Assembly: GCF_900601905.1 (NCBI RefSeq) | Contig: NZ_UWFA01000259.1 | Coordinates: forward strand, 1-64,000 | Direction: 5' to 3' | Source of the DNA: Pseudomonas viridiflava | GTDB lineage: Bacteria; Pseudomonadota; Gammaproteobacteria; Pseudomonadales; Pseudomonadaceae | DNA: 64,000 bases | In this document: positions 55,582 through 63,700 of the stretch, one piece after another | Layout: every line of letters begins with the position of its first letter | Numbering within the stretch: the first letter of the stretch is position 1 | The notes under the pieces: generated by a model | Databases searched by the model: none | Seen by the model: only the letters and a program-made list of their open reading frames with translations | What the model was told of the DNA's origin: nothing | Position numbers and translations under genes: made by a program

Positions 55582-57249
55582 TCATCCGTGCAGGATCCAG
55601 ATTAACAGCAGTCCATTGAGCAGCAACGAGCCGAGCGCGAGGCCGCGCCAGACTTTCAAGGGTTCTCGTTCCAGCAGGGGGCGGGAGAGGGCGACGGGTT
55701 GTTGTTCGCCGTTCTCCAGCGCCAGTAGCCATTGCTCGGCGGTTTCGAAGCGCCGCGCCGGGTCGCTGTCCACTGCCTGGTCCAGGTTGTGCACCAGCCA
55801 TTCGGGCAAGTCCGGGCGATAGCGGCTGGCGGGTACGGGTGTACCGAAGCGCGGGCGCTGAAACGCCTCGATTTCGCCATGGGGATAATGGCCGGTCAGC
55901 AGGAAATACAAGGTCACCCCTGCGCTGTACAAATCCTGAGCGGCTGTCGGTGCCGCTCCGGCATAGGCTTCAGGCGCGATGTAACTCGGTGTGCCAGGCA
56001 ACTCGCCGGATGCCTGTGTCGACAAACCGGGGCAGTACGCCAGGCCGAAATCCAGGACCCGCAGGTCACCGTCTTCGTTGAGCAGCAAATTCTCGGGCTT
56101 GATGTCGCGGTGCAAAATGTTGCGCCGATGCAGCATGCCCAGCGCCCGCAACAGATGCATGGCGATTTCCAGCCCCTGGGTCAGGCTCAGATTGCCGTGC
56201 TGGCGATGATGTTCAGCCAGGGTAACGCCCGGATGTTCGCGCATCAGGTAGTACAGATGCTGCCGCTCGCTGGCGGGATGGACTTCGGGAAAAAAACGCC
56301 CGGCGACCCGACGCAGAAACCACTCTTCCTGGAGCAGGCTCTGACCGGCTTCGTTGTCCCCTTCGCGATGGGCGGGCAGGGTTTTCAGCAGCCAGGTTTG
56401 CTGTTGCGCGTCGCGCACCCGATACAGCAAAGACTGGCGGGTTTGCCCCAACAGCGCCTCGACCTGCCAGCCTTCGAAACGTTGCCCTGGCTTCAGTACC
56501 GGTGGCAGCGGCCATTGCTCCACCTGCTCCAGGGCATCACTGAGACCGGCTTCGCCCAGTTGATCGACACGCACCAGCACGGCACTGGCGTTGTCCTGGC
56601 TACCCGCAAGATGGGCAGCCGTGACCAGCGCCTGAGTGGCGCTTTGCAGATCGCTTTCGTCGCGCAGAACGCCTGCAATCGACGCCTCGCTGAGCGTCGC
56701 CCAGATACCATCGCTGACCAGCAGAAAGCTTTCGCCGCTGCTCAGCTCGCCTTCCAGATAATCCACCACCAGGTGCTGCTCCAGGCCCATGGCGCGCTTG
56801 AGCACATGTTGCATGCCCGGCTGGCTCCAGACGTGGTCTTCGCTGATGCGCTGCAGTTGCCCTGCGCACCAGCGATAGACCCGGCAATCACCGATGTGCG
56901 CCAGGGTGAAACGCCGACCGCGCAACACCAGTGCGCTGATGGTGGTCAGCAACGGCTGGCCGCCGCCATTGGCATGCAGCCAGCGGTTCTGTGCCAGCAG
57001 CAAGCGATCCAATGCCTGAGCCACGCCCCAGGTTTGCGGCGTGGCGTAGTAATCGTGGGCCAGTGCCTGCAAGGTCGAACGCGCCGCCAGCCCGCCATCG
57101 GCGCATTGGCTGACGCCATCGGCCAGCGCGAACAGGTAGCCCTTGCTGGCCGCCAGCGAGAGCGCCGGGCTGACCATTCGTGTGGCGTCCTGATTCTCCT
57201 CGCGCGGGCCGCTGGCGCTGCTGTCGGCGTAGCTCAATTGCAACGGCAT
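55582..57249 (-). CDS. PP2C phosphatase-Ser/Thr kinase fusion, membrane anchored
   Basis: 555 residues from the ATG at 57249, GAGG upstream. Residues about 10-235 are a PP2C phosphatase with acidic metal residues REENQD (16-21), ADG (43-45), VSDG (178-181) and DN (219-220). Residues about 255-525 are an eukaryotic-type kinase with Lys289, HRDIKPEN (380-387) and DFG (400-402). A membrane segment (about 535-552) ends the chain. Both active sites look intact. From memory the P. aeruginosa nitrate locus carries such a gene (PA1782). It follows nasA by 10 bases. Confidence 0.92.
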   Translation of the reverse strand: MPLQLSYADSSASGPREENQDATRMVSPALSLAASKGYLFALADGVSQCADGGLAARSTLQALAHDYYATPQTWGVAQALDRLLLAQNRWLHANGGGQPLLTTISALVLRGRRFTLAHIGDCRVYRWCAGQLQRISEDHVWSQPGMQHVLKRAMGLEQHLVVDYLEGELSSGESFLLVSDGIWATLSEASIAGVLRDESDLQSATQALVTAAHLAGSQDNASAVLVRVDQLGEAGLSDALEQVEQWPLPPVLKPGQRFEGWQVEALLGQTRQSLLYRVRDAQQQTWLLKTLPAHREGDNEAGQSLLQEEWFLRRVAGRFFPEVHPASERQHLYYLMREHPGVTLAEHHRQHGNLSLTQGLEIAMHLLRALGMLHRRNILHRDIKPENLLLNEDGDLRVLDFGLAYCPGLSTQASGELPGTPSYIAPEAYAGAAPTAAQDLYSAGVTLYFLLTGHYPHGEIEAFQRPRFGTPVPASRYRPDLPEWLVHNLDQAVDSDPARRFETAEQWLLALENGEQQPVALSRPLLEREPLKVWRGLALGSLLLNGLLLIWILHG

Positions 57250-57259
57250 GGCGACTGCC

Positions 57260-58471
57260 TCAGACCCGTGCCGCGGTGTAGGCAGCCGAACCCCAAGTCG
57301 TTCTCCAGCGACGCTTGACGCTGTACAGACCGAACCAGGCGACAACGCCCAGGCTTGCGAACAGCCACAGGCCGAGCTGATAGTCGCCGGTGCTCTGCTT
57401 GATGGCGCCGAGGCCCGCAGCCAGGAAGAACCCGCCGATACCACCGGCCATGCCGATCAGACCGGTCATCACGCCGATTTCCTTGTTGAAGCGTTGTGGC
57501 ACCAGCTGGAATACCGCGCCGTTACCGGCACCCAGGCCGAGCATGGCGCTGACAAACAAAGCCAGGGCTGCGACCGAGCTGGACAGATGGAAACCTACCG
57601 CCGCGATGCAGATCGCCGCGACGGCGTACATGCCCAACAGGGTGCGAATGCCGCCAAATCGATCTGCCAGCGCGCCACCCAGAGGGCGCATCAGGCTGCC
57701 ACCGAACACACAGGCAGCGGTGTAGTAGCCCGCCGTCACCGGGTTCAGGCCGTACTGATCATGGAAGTAACCCGGCAAGGCGCTGGCCAGACCGATGAAG
57801 CCGCCGAAGGTCACGCTGTAGAAAAACATGAACCACCAGCTGTCGCGGTCGGCGAGGGCCTTGAAGTAGTCGGCCATGGATTTTGGCTTGCTGCGATTGG
57901 GTGCGTTTTTCGCCATCAGGCTGAAGGCGATCAGAGTCAGAATCAGCGGGATCAGCGCCAGGCCGAACACGTTGGTCCAGCCGAATGCGGCGGCCAGAAC
58001 CGGTGCTGCCAGGGCAGCCAGCACTGTGCCGGAATTGCCCGCGCCAGCGATGCCCATGGCCTTGCCCTGGTGCTCTGCCGGGTACCACTGGGAGGCCAGC
58101 GGCAATGCCACTGCGAAAGAGGCACCGGCCATACCGAGGAACACGCCCAGCAGCAGCGCTTGTTCGTAGCTGTGGATGCCTAGTTGCCAGGCCGCCAGAA
58201 GCGAGCCGATGACAATCACCTGACCGATGATGCCTGCGGTTTTCGGCGATAGCTGATCAGCCAGCATGCCCATCACGAAGCGCAGAATCGCCCCGGCCAG
58301 GATCGGCGTGGCAACCATGAAACCGCGCTGCTGAGTGGTGAGTTGCAGGTCGGTGGCGATTTGAACTGCCATTGGGCCCAGCAGGTACCAGACCATGAAA
58401 CTCAGGTCGAAATACAGGAACGCAGCAAACAATGTGGGGGTGTGTCCGGCTTTCCAGAAACTGTTGTTCAT
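57260..58471 (-). CDS. nasA: Nitrate/nitrite transporter, NarK/NasA family
   Basis: 403 residues, twelve hydrophobic helices. The nitrate signatures are FLGMAGASFAVALPLASQWY (about 111-130) with GMAGAGNSGT-like continuation, and GLGAGNGAVFQLVPQRF (about 310-326). It imports nitrate for assimilation. GAGGTG precedes the ATG. The transcript has a 190-base leader with hairpin and terminator, the expected NasT target. Confidence 0.93.
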   Translation of the reverse strand: MNNSFWKAGHTPTLFAAFLYFDLSFMVWYLLGPMAVQIATDLQLTTQQRGFMVATPILAGAILRFVMGMLADQLSPKTAGIIGQVIVIGSLLAAWQLGIHSYEQALLLGVFLGMAGASFAVALPLASQWYPAEHQGKAMGIAGAGNSGTVLAALAAPVLAAAFGWTNVFGLALIPLILTLIAFSLMAKNAPNRSKPKSMADYFKALADRDSWWFMFFYSVTFGGFIGLASALPGYFHDQYGLNPVTAGYYTAACVFGGSLMRPLGGALADRFGGIRTLLGMYAVAAICIAAVGFHLSSSVAALALFVSAMLGLGAGNGAVFQLVPQRFNKEIGVMTGLIGMAGGIGGFFLAAGLGAIKQSTGDYQLGLWLFASLGVVAWFGLYSVKRRWRTTWGSAAYTAARV

Positions 58472-58572
58472 TCCAGCACCTCATCTGCAAAAAGAGTCAA
58501 CGAAGGTCATGTGTTTGCAGGTGGGCGACCTGTCACGGCCACTCCACCGCCTCGTTTTCAAGGCCATAAACG

Positions 58573-58621
58573 CAAAAAACGCCGCAATCCCGGTTCCGCT
58601 TTCGCGAAGGGAAGTGCGACG
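58573..58621 (-). terminator. Leader terminator before nasA
   Basis: On the minus strand CGTCGCA...TTCGC-GAAA-GCGGAA...TTGCGGCG forms a long stem with a GAAA loop and is followed by TTTTTT. It lies 102 bases before the nasA start, as expected for an antitermination switch. Confidence 0.82.
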
Positions 58622-58636
58622 TCTTTGTCGTGGTGG

Positions 58637-58656
58637 GGCAACCGCCGTTGGCTACC
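58637..58656 (-). promoter_or_regulatory. ANTAR-type hexaloop hairpin (NasT target)
   Basis: Minus strand GGTAGCC-AACGGC-GGTTGCC: a seven-pair stem (three wobble pairs allowed) with a six-base loop. Loop positions 1 and 4 are A and G, the pair conserved in RNA hairpins bound by ANTAR proteins. It lies 15 bases before the leader terminator. Confidence 0.7.
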
Positions 58657-58670
58657 TTTGGAGAGAGCAC

Positions 58671-58687
58671 AGCAGGTTGTGTGCCAA
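58671..58687 (-). promoter_or_regulatory. Sigma-54 promoter of nasA
   Basis: TTGGCACACAACCTGCT fits the -24/-12 consensus (TTGGCAC-N5-TTGCW) with GG and GC at the correct distance. The start point would fall near 58660, right before the hexaloop hairpin. A weaker four-pair hairpin CACA-ACCTGC-TGTG overlaps the -12 element. Confidence 0.75.
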
Positions 58688-58763
58688 GTGTGCCCGAAGG
58701 CTTTAACGCAGCGGTTTACAACGGATCGGACGAGGCGGGCAGCTGATCCCGTTGATGCAGCGC

Positions 58764-58780
58764 CGCCGCATTGTGGTGCG
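58764..58780 (-). promoter_or_regulatory. NtrC-like enhancer site
   Basis: Minus strand CGCACCACAATGCGGCG: the left half matches GCACCA and the right half is weaker against TGCACCA-N3-TGGTGCA. It is about 110 bases upstream of the predicted start point, the usual enhancer distance. Confidence 0.45.
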
Positions 58781-58811
58781 AAAATACGTCGAGAAAAGTG
58801 CGCGGTCCCCA

Positions 58812-58904
58812 AGTGGGAGCGAATTCATTCGCGAAGGGGCCAGTACATTCGATGAATATCTGTCGGATGTACTTACGCTTTCGCGAATGAATTCGCTCCT
58901 ACAG
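58812..58904. repeat. REP inverted pair, family E variant
   Basis: AGTGGGAGCGAATTCATTCG with CGAA faces TTCGCGAATGAATTCGCTCC. It fills the space between the nasT stop and the nasA promoter region. Confidence 0.88.
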
Positions 58905-58917
58905 GTTTGTTGGCGTA

Positions 58918-59493
58918 TCAGGTCAGCAACTCATTCATGGCAATGATCTGTTCCGCCACCTGGATCAGCTTCTGTTGCTTGCTCATCGCCTGGCGGCGCA
59001 TGAGGGTGTAGGCCTCTTCTTCGTTGCAGTTTTTCATTTTCATCAGCATGCCTTTTGCCAGCTCCACGCGTTTGCGTTCGGCCAGTTGCTGGTCTCGGGC
59101 CTGCAATTGCGAGCGCAGCACCTGATCGCTTTCAAAGCGGGCCATGGCCACGTCCATGATCGGTTGCAAGCGCTGGGCGTGGATGCCCTCGACGATGTAG
59201 GCGCTGACCCCGGACTTGATCGCCTGACGCATCACCACCGGGTCGTGCTCGTCGGTGAACATCACGATAGGCCGCGGCTGGTCGCGGGTCATCATGACCA
59301 CGTGCTCCATCACGTCGCGGCCGGGGGATTCGGTGTCGATCAGGACCACGTCCGGGCGCACCGCTTCGACGCGCGCGGGCAGGTCGATGGTCAGGCCGGA
59401 CTCGTCGATCACCTCAAAACCCGCCTCGCTGAGCGCGGTACGCAGGCGGCCGACTTTTTTCGAGGTGTCGTTGATCAGCAGGATGCGCAGCAT
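58918..59493 (-). CDS. nasT: NasT, nitrate-responsive ANTAR antiterminator
   Basis: 191 residues. An N-terminal receiver-like domain (about 1-120, with Asp53 in VVLIDTESPG) is followed by the ANTAR RNA-binding domain (about 128-188, with ELAKGMLMKMKNCNEEEAY). When nitrate releases it from NasS it binds hexaloop hairpins in the leader of nas operons and prevents termination. GGAGG precedes the ATG, 12 bases after nasS. The matching hairpin and terminator are found before nasA. Confidence 0.94.
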   Translation of the reverse strand: MLRILLINDTSKKVGRLRTALSEAGFEVIDESGLTIDLPARVEAVRPDVVLIDTESPGRDVMEHVVMMTRDQPRPIVMFTDEHDPVVMRQAIKSGVSAYIVEGIHAQRLQPIMDVAMARFESDQVLRSQLQARDQQLAERKRVELAKGMLMKMKNCNEEEAYTLMRRQAMSKQQKLIQVAEQIIAMNELLT

Positions 59494-59505
59494 GTGAGCC
59501 TCCGG

Positions 59506-60711
59506 TTACTGGTCATGACGGGCATGCAGGGTAAAGCTGCGCGCATAGCCAGCCGGGTCGGAGCCGTCCCAGACGCTGCCGTCGAGCAACTGCGAGCGGC
59601 GCATGGGATCGGCGGGCACGGCGATTTCAAGGCTGCTGGCGGCGCGGCGGTACAGGTCCAGTTGCTGCACCTGACGCGTCACGGCCAGGTAGTCCGGGTC
59701 ATCGCGCAGCAGGCCCCAGCGGCGGAACTGGGTCATGAACCACATGCCATCGGACAGATACGGGAAGTTCGCCGCGCCATGATTATGAAAGCGCAGCGGA
59801 TGGGTGTCGTGCCATTGATTGCCCAGGCCGTCGTCGTAGTCGCCCATGAAGCGTGGCTCGATACTGCCCAGCGGCACGTCCAGGTAATCACGGCTACTTA
59901 GCAACTGAGCGGTGCTGCGCCGGTTCTCCTGGCTGGCCTCGATAAAGCGGCTGGCTTCCAGCACCGCCATCACCAGCGCACGGGCGGTGTTGGGGTATTG
60001 CTCGACGAATTCCCGGGTACAGGCCAGGACTTTTTCCGGGTGATCAGGCCAGATGCTCTGGCTGGTAGCGACGGTAAACCCCTGACCCTGGGCCACGGCG
60101 TTGGCGCACCAGGGTTCACCCACGCAGAAGCCATCGATACGCTCGGCCTGCAAGTGCGCGAGCATCTGTGGCGGCGGCACCACCACGCTGTTGACGTCCC
60201 ACAGCGGGTGGATGCCCTGACTGGCGAGCCAGTAGTAAAGCCACATGGCGTGAGTCCCGGTCGGAAACGTCTGGGCAAAATTGAGCTTGTCACCGGGTTT
60301 CCGGGCGCGATGTTCCAGGGCGCTCGCGCTGGTGATGCCGGCGCTCTTGAGGGGTTGCGACAGGTTGATGCTCTGGCCGTTCTGATTCAGGCCCATCAAG
60401 ACCGCCATGTCGGTCGCGGGTGCGCCGCTGATGCCCAGCTGGATGGCGTAGATCATGCTGTACAGCGAGTGCGCGGCGTCCAGTTTGCCGCTCAACAGTT
60501 TGTCGTTGATGCCCGCCCATGACGTCTGCCGACGCAGATTCAGGGTTAGCCCGTAGGGCTGCGCAAACCCCTGGGTCGCGGCAACTACCACCGAGGCGGA
60601 ATCGCTCAGCGGCATGAAGCCGATATTCAGCTCGTTCTTTTCCGGGCCGTCGCTGCCTGCCACCCAGGCCAGTGCGTGCAATGCTGCGAGGTCGTTGCTG
60701 TTATCGCTCAT
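59506..60711 (-). CDS. nasS: NasS, nitrate sensor of NasT
   Basis: 401 residues of the NrtA/CmpA solute-binding family without signal peptide, so cytoplasmic. Typical stretches are LNIGFMPLSDSASVVVAA (about 28-45) and IDGFCVGEPWCANAVAQ (about 215-231). It holds NasT inactive until nitrate binds. It is read with nasT, 12 bases apart, and lies 63 bases after the nitrate reductase stop codon. Confidence 0.93.
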   Translation of the reverse strand: MSDNSNDLAALHALAWVAGSDGPEKNELNIGFMPLSDSASVVVAATQGFAQPYGLTLNLRRQTSWAGINDKLLSGKLDAAHSLYSMIYAIQLGISGAPATDMAVLMGLNQNGQSINLSQPLKSAGITSASALEHRARKPGDKLNFAQTFPTGTHAMWLYYWLASQGIHPLWDVNSVVVPPPQMLAHLQAERIDGFCVGEPWCANAVAQGQGFTVATSQSIWPDHPEKVLACTREFVEQYPNTARALVMAVLEASRFIEASQENRRSTAQLLSSRDYLDVPLGSIEPRFMGDYDDGLGNQWHDTHPLRFHNHGAANFPYLSDGMWFMTQFRRWGLLRDDPDYLAVTRQVQQLDLYRRAASSLEIAVPADPMRRSQLLDGSVWDGSDPAGYARSFTLHARHDQ

Positions 60712-60774
60712 GCCGTGATTCCTGAATCATGCTGCTTGAAAATGACTGCCTGCAAAGCGCGCTGGCGGCGTTGC

Positions 60775-63700
60775 TCAATAGACATCGCGCAGGTAACGAC
60801 GCTCTTTGCTCATGTCGCTCACGTACAGCGTCGCCGCGCCGCTGCTCATCTTGCCATGCATCTGCACAATCTTCTTCAGCGCCGCGTCGACATCCTTGGC
60901 CATGCGGCTGGCATCGCCACATACGCAGACATGCGCGCCTTGTTCCAGCCATTTCCATAGCTCGGCGCCTTCTTCGAGCATGCGTTGCTGGACGTAGATC
61001 TTCTCGCTCTGGTCTCGTGAGAATGCCGTGTCCAGGCGTTGCAGCAGGCCGCTACGCTGCCAGTCGCGCAGTTCTTCGCGGTAATAGAAGTCGGTGCGCG
61101 CCCGCTGTTCGCCGAAGAACAGCCAGTTTTTGCCGTTGCCACCTTGGGCCTGACGCTCTTGCAGAAAGGCCCGAAACGGCGCGATACCGGTGCCGGGACC
61201 AATCATGATCAGCGGTGTTTCAGGGTTCTTGGGCGGGCGAAAGTGGGCCGAGCGTTGCAGGTAGATGCGCACGCCTTGTTGCTCGGCACGATCAGCCAGA
61301 AAGGTCGAACACACGCCACCGCGCGCTTGGCTCTGATGCTGATAGCGCACGGTGGCGACGGTCAGGTGCACCTCGTTGGGGGTGAGGTTCGGGCTGGAGC
61401 TGATGGAGTACAAACGGGGTTGCAGCGGCTTGAGCAACTGCACCCACTGCGCAGCCTCCAACGCCATGGGGAATTCTCGCAGCAACGCAGGTAATTGCCG
61501 ACCCCAGAGCCAGTCCTGCAAGGCCGCGTGGTTGTCCTCTTCCAGCAGTGCCCGAAGTTGCGAGCTGGCCGTTTGATCCGCGACCCGGCGCAAGAGATCC
61601 GGGCTGATGCGGGCGATCTCCAGATGCTCGGTCAAGGCGCTGCGCAGGGTCATGGGAGCGTGGTTGTTGAGTTCGACCTGAGTCTCGCCGTCCAGCCCGA
61701 GAGTGCCCAGCAACTCGTCGACCAGCTCGGACGCATTGACGGGCCAGACGCCCAGTGCATCGCCTGCCTGATAAGGGAAGTCGTGGCCACTCAGGTCAAA
61801 TGCCAGGTGGCGGGTTTCCTTCTCGGCGCCGTCGCCATTGAGCAGCCGATTGCTCAACAACGTGGTACGCAGCGGATGGGCGCGGGTGAAGGGGTTGCTA
61901 TCGACGGGGGGAGCGCTGGCGGGCGCCGCTGCGGCGCTGCTCGTCTGCGGCACTGCAACGCCACCCATGACGGCGAGCTTGGCGCACAGCTCGGTCAACC
62001 ACTGCTCCGCGAGTTCCTGGTAATCCGGCTCGCATTCCAGGCGCGGCTGGATGCGCTCGGCACCCAGTGCAGCGAGGCGCTCGTCGAGCTTGCGGCCAAA
62101 GCCACAGAATTGCTGGTAGTTGGAGTCGCCCAGGGCCAGCACGCCAAAACGGCTGTCACTGAGGGTCTGGGGTTCGGCGCGCAACAGGGTCTGCCAGAAA
62201 TCGTTGGCATTGTCCGGCGGGTCGCCGTCGCCGAAAGTACTGGTCACCAGCAGCACCCCAGCGGCGCTGCGCAGCTGGTCGAGGTTGGCGCTGTCCATGG
62301 CCTGCACTCTGGCCTGTTGCCCGGCGTTGCCCAGGCGCTGGGCGCACGTGGCGGCGAGGTTTTCACAGTTTCCGGTCTGCGAGGCCCAGAGCACCAGCCA
62401 TTCCGGGCCTGCGGGAGCGAGCGGAGTCGATGCGCCGCCGCGAGAAAACAAACCGGCGAGCAGGCCGTTAAGCAGCAGACGCTGATCCGTGCTGAACGGG
62501 GCGCTGGCGGGCAGAGTCGGCACTCCGTTCCGGGCACCTTCTGCGCTGCGCAGCCCGAGCAGATAACCGCGCATGTACACCTGCTCTTCGGCGTTCAAAC
62601 TCAGCGGCAAAGGGGTGTCGATGTTGAGTGCGCGGGCGAGGGCATCGATCTGTGTCGGCGCGAACGCTCTGGTATCAGAGGCGACTTCCGGGAAGTCTTC
62701 CAGCTCGGAGGCGGGCAGCGCTTGCAGCGCCACGGCGCAATATTTGAACGCCGGTTGCAGGGAGATCGAGTCCACGGCGTCACTGGTCAAGGCGTTGATG
62801 GCCAGCTCTTCGCCGAACACATCGTTCCAGTGGAACGGCGCAAAACAATTGCCGGGGCGTACCCGGTCGCTGAGCACCGCAGGCAAGGTCGCCACCCCGC
62901 GCCGGGAACGGATCTGCACGCGGCTGCCCGGTTTGATGTTCAGCCGCTCGGCGTCATCAGGATGGACCTCAATGAACGGGCCTGGGTTGAGCTTGTTCAG
63001 CGCGGGCACTTTGCCGGTCTTGGTCAGGGTGTGCCATTGATGTTGCAGGCGCCCGGTATTGAGCACCAGCGGGAATTCATCGTCGGGCAGTTCGGCAGGC
63101 ATCAGGTGAGGGCGGGCAAAGAATTGCGCCTTGCCGCTGGCCGTTGGGAAGACGATGGCCGGTTGCCTGGTTGCAGAGGCTGGCTGAAGGTAGCGGACCG
63201 GGTTACGCACCGAGGTGTCCGGCGTTGCGCACGGCCATTGCAAGGGTTGTTCGCGCAGGCGCTCGTAGCTTGCACCGCGCAGGTCGTATCCGGTCTTGGG
63301 GTTCCAGGCGCGTTTGATTTCCTCAAAGACGTCAGCGGCACTGGCGTAGCTGAAAGCCTCGGCATAGCCCATGGCACAAGCGACCCGGGCGATGATCTGC
63401 CAGTCCGCCAGGGTGTCGCCGGGCGCTTGCACGGCTTGCTGGGTCAGGGTCAGGTTGCGCTCGGAGTTGATCATCACTCCCTCAGCCTCAGCCCACAGCG
63501 CGCCGGGCAGCAGAATGTCGGCGTAGCGGTTGGTTTCGGTGTCCAGATAGGCGTCCTGAGTGATCACCAGTTCGGCCTTGCGCAGCCCGTCGATCACTTG
63601 CTGTCGATTGGGCACGCTGGCCACCGGATTGGTGCAGATGATCCAGCAGGCCTTGATGCTGCCTTCGGCCATCGCCTGGAACATCTCGACAGTGCCATTA

